64,000 nt of DNA from the NCBI GenBank assembly GCA_963798275.1, contig CAWCTB010000052.1, positions 1 through 64,000 on the forward strand. Direction: 5' to 3'. The position numbers and the translations under genes are program-made. The notes under the pieces were generated by a model, which made no database searches, was not told the origin of the DNA, and saw only the letters and a list, made by a program, of their open reading frames with translations. Below, piece by piece: positions 31,680 to 39,129 of this stretch. The stretch is from CAWCTB01 sp963798275 (lineage in GTDB: Bacteria; Acidobacteriota; Terriglobia; Terriglobales; Acidobacteriaceae). Each line of letters starts with the position of its first letter. The stretch's first letter is position 1.

Positions 31680-32044
31680 ACAGCGGCATGGCGGAGAACG
31701 TCGTCACCTCAGCGGCTAAAGCCGCGCCTATGAATGCGCTTTTGCGGCACGGCTGAAGAGGCTGCTGAAAAAGCTTGGGGAGGCGAAGGAGGAGCAGATC
31801 CCCGGCGGGCGTGAAGCGCCTCCCAATGACAACAACGCAGACAAAGGACCAGCCGACGCGGGTGCAGGCGGGTCATCGCTGTTTCAACCTGCCCCAGCAG
31901 GTCCGTTGCTCGGCATGACTAACATAAAGGGCTTGTCCGGCGACCTGAAGGTGCGCCCCTTCAAAACGCTGCGACAGGCGCTTTTTTCAGCAGCCTCTGA
32001 AGCCGTGCCCTTTCAAAACAACGTCGAGTTAGTCTGCAAACTTT
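31680..32044. repeat. Two-hairpin repeat, family A, copy R3, split by an insertion
   Basis: Closely similar to R6 at 47166-47280 in both flanks (GCGGAGAACGTCGTCACC on the left; GTCGAGTTAGTC on the right). Hairpin 1 is GCGGCTAAAGCCGC. Hairpin 2 arms GGCACGG and CCGTGCC are separated by the element at 31759-31996. Confidence 0.8.
31759..31996. mobile_element. 238-bp inverted-repeat element inserted in hairpin loop of R3
   Basis: The terminal inverted repeat AGGCTGCTGAAAAA is shared with the element at 21365, and the same 6-bp duplication CTGAAG flanks it (31753-31758 and 31997-32002). The interior is longer and unlike that of the first element; near its right end it carries GCGCCCCTTCAAAAC, resembling the tail of a family A repeat. 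Confidence 0.75.
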
Positions 32045-32122
32045 CCGGGACACTACTCCGGTCGACGGCCTCGCATCCCGCAGCTCGCGGCGAAAATGAG
32101 CAGGGTCCAGCGAATCCCGGGG

Positions 32123-33757
32123 CTACATTTCGCGGTAATTCAGCAGGCCAGCACCGATCAGCACAAAACACACCGGCCAGACCCAGGAAGGGATTTTGCG
32201 ATCTGCGGGCGGCAGGCGAAGCTCCAGCCAGCGGGCCCACCCAGCAAACACGGCAAACAGTCCGATGGGAACGTGGCTCAACTCAACCAGCAGGCTTTCC
32301 TTGACGTTGGTAATGGCATGGGAGTGGGTCAGCAGCACCGCTCCACCGGCGGCGCACATGAGCGGGAAGACCAGCGCGAGGCGATCGTTCTCGAGCTGGC
32401 GCCGACGAACCCGCAACTCGAACACAGCAAAGGCCACGCACACCAGCGCCGCGATGCGGTGCTGAAATACCTCCGGATCGGCCCAGCATGCCCCAAAGCT
32501 CTTCCATCCCACCGGCCAACACTCGGTATCGGCCTGCAGGAAGATGAAGACCGCGATGCCGATGAGCAGCAGCGGCCAGTATTCGGCCCAGGGAACCTTT
32601 CCGGTGCGTGCCAGCAGGGCCAGCAATCCCATGGCGAGAACCACCAGGCCCATCCAGTGATGATTCGACTCGGACTCGATTGAATCGTTGATGAGCTTGG
32701 TGGTCAGCGGAACACCATCAACATTAACCGCGGTGGGATTGCCCGAAGGGGCGTCACTGGCGGCAGCGCTCTGGGCGGGCGGAGTTCCGGCTTCGGCCAC
32801 CTGGGTGTACGCCAGCCGAGGCCAAACCGGCCGGAAGCGTTGCACGATCTGATGCCAGGTAACGACATCGTTGGGCAGGTCTACCGCCGGCGGCTGCGAG
32901 GTTAACGACGCGGCCGTGAGGATGACCGTGATCCCGATGCCAACTTCGGCTTCGATGAGCCGCCGCAAGCGGGGCATGACTTGAGCTTTGTCGGCGCTAC
33001 GCAACAGCAGAAAGTTGATGCCGCCCAGGATCATCAACACTCCGAGCATCAGCGCCTTGGCGCTGACCATCACGCCATAGGCAGTGCCAATCACCGCGCG
33101 CCACGAGCCGATATATTCCAGGCTCAGGCTGAGGCCGCTGATGGCAATGAGCGCAACGCTGAACAGCGCCAGGCGCGAGAAGCGCTCGGTCAGGTGAAGG
33201 CGGGGGAGAGGCTCTTTGATACGCCACAATCCGAGGACGAGGAAGGGCAGGCCGCCAATCCAGAATCCGGTGGCCGCTTCATGCACCAGCGAGAGCGCGA
33301 TCAGCAAGGGGCGGCCTTCCATGCGCGACGCGGCATGGTTGGTCATCACCGAGGCTCCCAACACAATGGCTACGCCAACGGGCAGCAACCAGCGGGAGAC
33401 TCGCGAGCCCTCACGTGCCAGCACGCCTATGATCGCTGTGGCCGCCAGGACGATGCTGCCCGAAATGAAGAAATTCGCGCCAATCACTTCCCGGAAGGGA
33501 ATTTCAGCGGTTGCCATCAGCACGGCGGAGTTCACGTACAGGTAGAGCACCTGGGCGATAGCCAGGCCGATCACGCTGGCGCGGAACAACCGCCAGGCGC
33601 TGGAGCGCAGCTTCGCCATCTGCTGTGCTGTTCCCGGAGTATCCCGCGCCACCCAAAGCAGGAAGACGACTCCGCCCAGCAGCAGCGACTGAAAGACAAG
33701 CGTTGCCGCCCGCAGGACAACCGACAGGAAACCGAAGAGATCGACAAGTTGCTGCAT
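32123..33757 (-). CDS. copD: CopD family copper-resistance membrane protein
   Basis: This 544-residue protein has about twelve membrane helices. The first eight form a CopD-like unit (LSLVHEAATGFWIGGLPFLV is the family's conserved helix with His); a variable soluble stretch follows (residues about 310-365), and the last four helices are an extra domain with TECWPVGWKSFGACW and LLTHSHAIT. CopD works with CopC in copper import or handling. The frame is intact. The gene starts seven bases after the copC stop, so the two are co-transcribed. Confidence 0.88.
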   Translation of the reverse strand: MQQLVDLFGFLSVVLRAATLVFQSLLLGGVVFLLWVARDTPGTAQQMAKLRSSAWRLFRASVIGLAIAQVLYLYVNSAVLMATAEIPFREVIGANFFISGSIVLAATAIIGVLAREGSRVSRWLLPVGVAIVLGASVMTNHAASRMEGRPLLIALSLVHEAATGFWIGGLPFLVLGLWRIKEPLPRLHLTERFSRLALFSVALIAISGLSLSLEYIGSWRAVIGTAYGVMVSAKALMLGVLMILGGINFLLLRSADKAQVMPRLRRLIEAEVGIGITVILTAASLTSQPPAVDLPNDVVTWHQIVQRFRPVWPRLAYTQVAEAGTPPAQSAAASDAPSGNPTAVNVDGVPLTTKLINDSIESESNHHWMGLVVLAMGLLALLARTGKVPWAEYWPLLLIGIAVFIFLQADTECWPVGWKSFGACWADPEVFQHRIAALVCVAFAVFELRVRRRQLENDRLALVFPLMCAAGGAVLLTHSHAITNVKESLLVELSHVPIGLFAVFAGWARWLELRLPPADRKIPSWVWPVCFVLIGAGLLNYREM

Positions 33758-33764
33758 GGAGCGG

Positions 33765-34154
33765 CTAATTCACCGTAAATGGCACTAAGCCGCTGCTCAT
33801 GTGCCCATCGGAGGCGAGCACTTGCCATTTGAGCTGGTATGCGCCCGGCTTCACCCCGGAAACGCTGGATTGCAACACGTCGAGAGTGGTCTGCTTGGCC
33901 AGCTTCAGCACGGTTACCGAACCGTCGGGTCCCAGCAGTTGCACCCGCGAACGGCTGCCATCAATGCGCACGTTAAAGCGTAAGGTGACTGCAAAATCCG
34001 GCCCTTTCACGGTGGAATTCTGTTGCGGGGTTGAGTCCATCAAGATGGCGTGGGCCCAGACAGTGAGAGACAGGCTCAGCACGCAAAGCCCAAGCGCCAG
34101 GGCGGAAGCCAGGCGATTTCGTGCAGCGGAGAACAAGACATTCCTCCCAATCAT
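33765..34154 (-). CDS. copC: CopC domain periplasmic copper-binding protein
   Basis: The frame is open to 34220, but ATG 34154 (MIGRNVLFSAARN) gives a normal signal peptide ending WAHA. Mature CopC begins with the copper-binding His, here HAILMDSTPQQN. The family end SDGHMSSGLVPFTVN is present, with the Asp-Gly-His that completes the Cu(II) site. The mature protein is about 95 residues, a single CopC domain. A TTG further in, with GGGAGG before it, is another possible start. It lies directly upstream of copD. Confidence 0.88.
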   Translation of the reverse strand: MIGRNVLFSAARNRLASALALGLCVLSLSLTVWAHAILMDSTPQQNSTVKGPDFAVTLRFNVRIDGSRSRVQLLGPDGSVTVLKLAKQTTLDVLQSSVSGVKPGAYQLKWQVLASDGHMSSGLVPFTVN

Positions 34155-34269
34155 GAATAGCGCAAAAGTTCCTTCAGAAGTTGTTGTACCAAGGATACGC
34201 GGGCAAGCCAGCACGCTCAAGGCAAGCGGCCATAACAGTCTACGAAAGTGGCAGCGAGTTTTCGTAAGA

Positions 34270-34544
34270 CTAGAGCTTGTTACCTTGCCTCAAGAATCAA
34301 TCTGCCTCGAACGGGCGATTCCCTCAGGGGCGAAAACAGGCTGCGGAAAAACCGGAAAAGCAGGTCCCACGCGGACTAAAGTCCGCGTGGGATGACAAAA
34401 ATAAAGGCCTTAGGACGCTGGCCTGAAGGCCAGCTCTACCCCGGAATCAATTTTTCCGCAACCTGTAAAGCCCAGTCTTGAAGGCCGGTGACGGCGCGGC
34501 TGAAGCCGCGCCCCTTCCCACAACTATTTATGAAACACGCTCTA
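34270..34544. repeat. Two-hairpin repeat, family A, copy R4, split by an insertion
   Basis: The outer ends CTAGAGC and GCTCTA are inverted. Hairpin 1 arms (GGGGCGAAA and AAAGCCC) are separated by the element at 34336-34465; hairpin 2 is GGCGCGGCTGAAGCCGCGCC. The right end (TTTATGAAAC then GCTCTA) overlaps the ubiX stop codon. Confidence 0.75.
34336..34465. mobile_element. 130-bp inverted-repeat element inserted in hairpin 1 of R4
   Basis: Ends ACAGGCTGCGGAAAAA and TTTTTCCGCAACCTGT are imperfect inverted repeats. The interior carries two further hairpins, GCGGACTAAAGTCCGC and GCTGGCCTGAAGGCCAGC, of the family A type. It sits between AAA and AAA in the loop of the host hairpin. Confidence 0.7.
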
Positions 34545-35156
34545 CTCAGGCTTCCACTGGTAGGCGTCGGCTTGCGGCAGCCCGATGTGAGCCAGCACGC
34601 GGTTGGCGAACTCGCGGGCGATTTCGTCGGTCGAGTTGGGGCGAAAGTAGAACGCTGGGATGACAGGGAAAATGGTCGCGCCAGCTTCTGCGGCCAGGGT
34701 CATGTTGCGCAGATGAATGCGGTTGAACGGCGTCTCGCGCACGCAAAGCACCAATGGCCGCTGCTCCTTCAGGCAAACGTCAGCAGCGCGTTCGATCAAC
34801 TGGATCGCCATGCCGTTGGCGATGCGTGCCAGGGTTCCCATGCTGCACGGTAGAACGATCATGGCGTCCGCCGGATACGAGCCGCTGGCGACGTTGGCTC
34901 CGATATCGGAGTTGTTCTGCTGGCGAATCTTGGTGGACGCGCGGCCCAGCAGCTTGGCGACGACCTCGTTGCGGCCGGAAACGTCCAACTCCTCAGCCAT
35001 CACGCGCAGGCCGCCGTCGGAGAGGATCAGGTTGATCGTCCCCACCCGCTGGTCGCGCTCCAGTAAATCCAGCAGATGTTTGGGGAAAATCGAGCCGCTG
35101 GCGCCGGTGATGGCGACGGTCAGAGTTCCGGGTGGTGCGCTGAAGTTTCGAAGCAT
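34542..35156 (-). CDS. ubiX: Flavin prenyltransferase UbiX
   Basis: UbiX attaches a dimethylallyl group to FMN, making the prenylated flavin used by UbiD-type decarboxylases. Motifs are AITGASGSIFPKHLL (FMN binding), VASGSYPADAMIVLPCSMGTLARIANG and RPLVLCVRETPFNRIHLRNM, all typical. I chose ATG 35156 (MLRNFSAPPGTLTVA); ATG 35192 would add twelve residues. The length of about 204 residues fits the family. A UbiD gene is not seen in this window. The gene is divergent from larB, with about 56 bp between starts. Confidence 0.92.
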   Translation of the reverse strand: MLRNFSAPPGTLTVAITGASGSIFPKHLLDLLERDQRVGTINLILSDGGLRVMAEELDVSGRNEVVAKLLGRASTKIRQQNNSDIGANVASGSYPADAMIVLPCSMGTLARIANGMAIQLIERAADVCLKEQRPLVLCVRETPFNRIHLRNMTLAAEAGATIFPVIPAFYFRPNSTDEIAREFANRVLAHIGLPQADAYQWKPE

Positions 35157-35212
35157 TGCAGCAAAGGCGTGACTCGCGCGATTCGCCTTCATCGTATCAT
35201 TCTGACTGGCCC

Positions 35213-35962
35213 ATGAACTCCGACTCCATCAAGAAGCTTTTCCAGCAGGTGAAAAGCGGCAAGCTCTCGCCCGACGAAGCGGTGCAGCAGTTGCGCCATC
35301 TGCCCTTTGAAGACCTGGGCTTCGCCAACGTCGATCACCACCGTTCGCTGCGGGTAGGCGTGCCGGAGGTCATCTTCGGTCCGGGGAAAGAGCCAGTGCA
35401 CCTGGCCGAGATCTTCGCCAGGCTGGCGAAGCACGGCAACAACGTACTGGCTACGCGGGCCACGGCCGAGCAGTTCCGCGCAGTCAAGCGCAAGTTTCGC
35501 AAAGCCGAGTTTCATCCGCTGGCGCGCGCCATCACGCTGGTGCGGGATGAAACCATTCACGGCAAGGGCCGCATCGTCGTCGTCTCCGCAGGTACCAGCG
35601 ATATTCCGGTTGCCGAGGAAGCCGTCGTAACCGCTCAGGTCATGGGCAACGAAGTGCAGCACGTCTATGACGTTGGCGTCGCCGGCATCCATCGGCTGCT
35701 GGCGCGCCATGCTTTGCTGACGCAGGCGCGGGTTGTGATCGTCTGTGCAGGAATGGAAGGAGCGTTGCCCAGCGTTGTGGGTGGACTGGTCGGCGTACCC
35801 GTAATTGCCGTGCCAACCAGCGTTGGGTACGGCGCATCGTTCAAGGGACTGACTGCCTTGCTCGGGATGCTGAATTCCTGCGCCTCGAACGTCACCGTGG
35901 TCAATATCGATAACGGCTTCGGCGCGGGATATGTGGCCTCGATCATCAACCGGCTGGAGTAG
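35213..35962 (+). CDS. larB: LarB, nickel-pincer cofactor synthase subunit
   Basis: LarB carboxylates and hydrolyses nicotinic acid adenine dinucleotide in the synthesis of the nickel-pincer cofactor of lactate racemase and related enzymes. The 249-residue protein has the family parts RVGVPEVIFGPGKEP, ATRATAEQF, the PurE-like core VVVSAGTSDIPVAEEAV and VVIVCAGMEGALPSVVGGL, and AVPTSVGYGASFKGLTAL. ATG 35213 (MNSDSIKKLFQQ) is the start. LarC and LarE partners are not next to it here. Divergent from ubiX; both act in making unusual redox cofactors, which may be chance. Confidence 0.92.
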   Translation: MNSDSIKKLFQQVKSGKLSPDEAVQQLRHLPFEDLGFANVDHHRSLRVGVPEVIFGPGKEPVHLAEIFARLAKHGNNVLATRATAEQFRAVKRKFRKAEFHPLARAITLVRDETIHGKGRIVVVSAGTSDIPVAEEAVVTAQVMGNEVQHVYDVGVAGIHRLLARHALLTQARVVIVCAGMEGALPSVVGGLVGVPVIAVPTSVGYGASFKGLTALLGMLNSCASNVTVVNIDNGFGAGYVASIINRLE

Positions 35963-36180
35963 GGGCTCATCGCTATTCGCGGTTCGCCTTTCGTTCAGGA
36001 TTCTTGAACCCGCGCGAAAGTATCCTCAGGCATTGAAGCCTCGTGGGCATGGGAGATTCTTCGGATAGCGCGTGTAGCGGGCTGTTCACGACAGTTATCT
36101 TAATCTTCTCGTTTGAATCGTATGTCGCTGTGCGAAGTTATGAGATGAAGGCAGCTCAGGAAACCGAAATGTGGCCGGGG

Positions 36181-37179
36181 TTACTGCGGCACGACAACCT
36201 TGGCCGATGCTCGATAGCGCTGATAGCCGGTATAGTGGTGCTCATTCTCGAAGTTATGGCCGTGCACTCTGGTGTAAACCTTAACAGCGCTCGGTAGCCA
36301 CAAGGGAGCCGCGATGTCCCGAAGCCGCACTTCGCTGAAAGCCACATCTGTTGTCTGCCGATCAAGTCCAATCTCGGGACGGGGCATGAGAAGATCGGCC
36401 CGCAGTCGAACGATCCGGAAACTGTTCTTGTCCACCCACGCAATTCCCTGCATAAGTATGTGTACGGTTCTACCTTGTTGTACTTTCGTCGCTCCAGTGG
36501 GATTGGTCTCACTTGGCCGCTGGGCAAAGGCCACGACATAGGTATTATGTTTGTCAACCCGTTGATCCCCCAGATAGCGGAATGCCGTGTGCGCTTGCAT
36601 GACAGTTGCGAAATAAATACAGCTCATCGCAAAGCCAGAGGTGATCATGTAGCCCTCGTCCAGACCCACTTGCTCCAGATGGTTCCCTTTAGAGTCCATG
36701 CGGTATTCATCGAGGCGTCGCCTGCCTTCATCGCTGCGAAGAACGACCAAATAGTTGTCGCGAGTATCCTGACTCGAGGTGACGGCGCCTCGGTTATCCA
36801 CCCTCGCCTGTCTAATTTTTTCGTGAGCAATGAGATCGACAACGTTGCTGAAGAAATCGTCCACTCGGAGACCCGTCTTCTGCAGGATCACGGGCAGGGC
36901 TTGCTGATCTGGTGCAGGCTGAAGGTGCTTCAGTTCCGGAATCAGTTTGACGAGTTGTTGCAAGGGCTGTTCCAAGTAGGGATGCGCATTCGCATAGTAA
37001 CTTTGAGTGCTTGTATCCTCGGATTGCTGTATACCATTCGGCGTTTCGCTTGTCTGAGAAGAACCCCATGATCCTGTTAGTACGGCGCAGACGAATACAA
37101 AGTTGATTGAAGCCGTTTGCCAACGAGCGCTACGACACGCATGCGATCCGTTGGTCGTTCTACCGAGGTCGAAAGTCAC
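36181..37179 (-). CDS. Exported protein of unknown function
   Basis: This 332-residue protein has a long N-terminal lead and a hydrophobic stretch (SINFVFVCAVLTGSWG) like a signal peptide. The mature part is mixed alpha/beta with NYLVVLRSDEGRRRLDEYRMD, an AMSCIYFA motif and HILMQGIAWVDKNSFRIVRLRADLL; the latter half recalls outer-membrane lipoprotein-sorting or DUF-type beta proteins found in Acidobacteria. No function is assigned. Its sequence is less GC-rich than the flanking larB and purB genes, which could mean recent arrival. It is flanked by non-coding DNA and has no operon partner. Confidence 0.7.
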   Translation of the reverse strand: MTFDLGRTTNGSHACRSARWQTASINFVFVCAVLTGSWGSSQTSETPNGIQQSEDTSTQSYYANAHPYLEQPLQQLVKLIPELKHLQPAPDQQALPVILQKTGLRVDDFFSNVVDLIAHEKIRQARVDNRGAVTSSQDTRDNYLVVLRSDEGRRRLDEYRMDSKGNHLEQVGLDEGYMITSGFAMSCIYFATVMQAHTAFRYLGDQRVDKHNTYVVAFAQRPSETNPTGATKVQQGRTVHILMQGIAWVDKNSFRIVRLRADLLMPRPEIGLDRQTTDVAFSEVRLRDIAAPLWLPSAVKVYTRVHGHNFENEHHYTGYQRYRASAKVVVPQ

Positions 37180-37586
37180 GATGCCTGCCTGGTGCGAACT
37201 GTTGGGCGCGCCAACCCTGAACCCGGAAGTTCAAATTCATGACTGAACAGAGCATAAGAGGTAAGTCCTGATTAGCGCTAGCTTTACCTGAAGCGCGTTC
37301 ACGTGGAGCAAAGAAACTTTGGCAGGGGTCTTCACAAGTGTGATTGTCGTCCGTATTGCACGTGGTTACCGACAAGTCCAGAGTGCCGTACCGGCAGTAC
37401 CCCTCAGTACTCCTCAGGCAGGCGTTGGGTAGTGGCGATGGCGGCGAGGGACTGCTTGAACACTTGGGGCCACGAATGACAAGGAACGGCGCACCAGACG
37501 TCGCCGTGGCGAGGCGGGATCTCATTGGAATTTGATGTATTACTCCCGCGAAATCGCCATATCATTCGCAACGCTGACGTGACCCG
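37180..37586. other. Non-coding stretch upstream of the exported protein
   Basis: No supported gene. A 121-codon frame on the minus strand (37160-37525) overlaps the start of the exported protein and is not recognised. The stretch presumably holds the promoter of the exported protein gene. Confidence 0.4.
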
Positions 37587-38885
37587 CTACCCACTCCCGA
37601 ACACTCGTTGGAAGATCTTGTCGACGTTGCGCAGCGGCCGCCGCAGGTCGAAAGCGTGCTCCAGGGTTTCGCGCTTTACCTTCGAGGTAATTTCGAGATC
37701 GTTCAGGATCAGCTCGCGGAAGTTCAGGTCTTCTTTCCACGCTTTCATGGCGTTGGCCTGGACCAACCGATAAGCGTCTTCGCGCAGCACGCCGGCTTCG
37801 ACCAGGTCGAGCAGCAGTTGTCCGCTAAAGACTAATCCGCCCGTCGATTCCAGGTTCTTCAGCATGCGCTGGGGATACACGAACATGGTGTCGATGAGGT
37901 TGGTTGTTTTGCTCAGCAGGTAGTCCACCAGAATGGTTGAGTCCGGAAGAATCACGCGCTCCACCGACGAGTGCGAGATGTCGCGCTCATGCCACAGCGC
38001 CACGTTTTCCAGGGCCGCCTGCGAGTTCGCGCGCACCACGCGCGCCAGCCCGCTGATCTGTTCGCAGGTCACCGGATTGCGCTTGTGCGGCATCGCCGAT
38101 GAGCCCTTTTGCTTCTCGCTGAAGAATTCTTCCGCCTCGCGAACCTCAGTACGCTGCAGGTGGCGAATCTCGGTCGCAATCTTGTCCAGCGTGGAGGCGA
38201 TCACCGCCAGTGTCGCCACGTAGAACGCGTGCCGGTCGCGCTGGATCACCTGGCTTGAGACCGCTGCCACGTTCAGTCCGAGGCGCTGGCAGATTTGCTC
38301 TTCGTACTCCGGTTCCAGGTGCGCTCCATTGCCGACGGCGCCTGAGAGCTTGCCGACACGCATCTGCTCGGCCGCCATGGCGAAGCGCTCGATGTCGCGC
38401 TGCACCTCGGAGTACCAGTTCGCCAGCTTCAATCCGAAGGTGATGGGCTCGGCGTGAATGCCGTGGGTGCGCCCGATCTGAGGCGTGTCCTTGAACTCGA
38501 AGGCCCGCCGCCGCAGCACTTCGGCGAGCTTCTGCAAGTCCTCCCGAATGATCGCCGATGCTTGCTTCACCAGCAGCGCTTGCGCGGTATCGACTACATC
38601 GTTCGAGGTCAAGCCATAGTGCAGCCAGCGCGATTCCGGCCCGACCTTCTCGGCGACCGCAGTGGTGAAGGCGATGACATCGTGCTTCACCTCGGCTTCG
38701 ATCTGGTTGATGCGCGCGACTTCGAAGCCGCCCTTTTCGCGAATGGCCTTGGCCGCCGACTGCGGCACGATGCCGGCCTCGGCGAGGGTTTCGGTCGCAG
38801 CAATCTCCACATCGAGCCAGGTCCTAAAGCGGTTTTCGTCACTCCAGATGCGGCCCATTTCCGGCCGGGTATAACGTGCGATCAA
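37587..38885 (-). CDS. purB: Adenylosuccinate lyase
   Basis: PurB acts twice in purine synthesis, splitting fumarate from SAICAR and from adenylosuccinate. The 432-residue protein has the fumarase-superfamily signature GSSAMPHKRNP at residues about 262-272, with TSNDVVDTAQALLV and GRTHGIHAEPITFG. The start is ATG 38885 (MIARYTRPEMGRIW), typical of the short bacterial type. The frame is intact. No other purine gene is adjacent. Confidence 0.95.
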   Translation of the reverse strand: MIARYTRPEMGRIWSDENRFRTWLDVEIAATETLAEAGIVPQSAAKAIREKGGFEVARINQIEAEVKHDVIAFTTAVAEKVGPESRWLHYGLTSNDVVDTAQALLVKQASAIIREDLQKLAEVLRRRAFEFKDTPQIGRTHGIHAEPITFGLKLANWYSEVQRDIERFAMAAEQMRVGKLSGAVGNGAHLEPEYEEQICQRLGLNVAAVSSQVIQRDRHAFYVATLAVIASTLDKIATEIRHLQRTEVREAEEFFSEKQKGSSAMPHKRNPVTCEQISGLARVVRANSQAALENVALWHERDISHSSVERVILPDSTILVDYLLSKTTNLIDTMFVYPQRMLKNLESTGGLVFSGQLLLDLVEAGVLREDAYRLVQANAMKAWKEDLNFRELILNDLEITSKVKRETLEHAFDLRRPLRNVDKIFQRVFGSG

Positions 38886-39042
38886 GAACAGACTCCTTCA
38901 GCTGGCGATTTGAACGGGAAGGAAACTCTTCATTGTACAAGTTGGCAAGATGGGCCGATCCGGCGGCGGGAGCGCTGGACCCATTTCGGGGGAAGCATGC
39001 GAGCGTTTGCAACGGCTCAGATGCCGGCCCTTCGGCGTCTCG

Positions 39043-39100
39043 GGGGAAGCTCGGAAGAAAGCCGGCTCTACCTGAGACTCGACTTGTTCCGAGCTTCCCC
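39043..39100. repeat. 14-bp perfect inverted repeat between purB and exported protein
   Basis: Arms GGGGAAGCTCGGAA (39043-39056) and TTCCGAGCTTCCCC (39087-39100) enclose 30 bases. No T run follows on either side. It could be a factor-independent stop for the gene upstream on the minus strand, a leader structure of purB, or a small mobile palindrome. Confidence 0.6.
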
Positions 39101-39129
39101 TAAGTTACGCAGCTCTCATCGCCGCGCTC

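Noticed and set aside
37160..37525. 121-codon minus-strand frame with several Cys
   Set aside because: It overlaps the start of the exported protein, has no homology that I recognise and no ribosome binding site.
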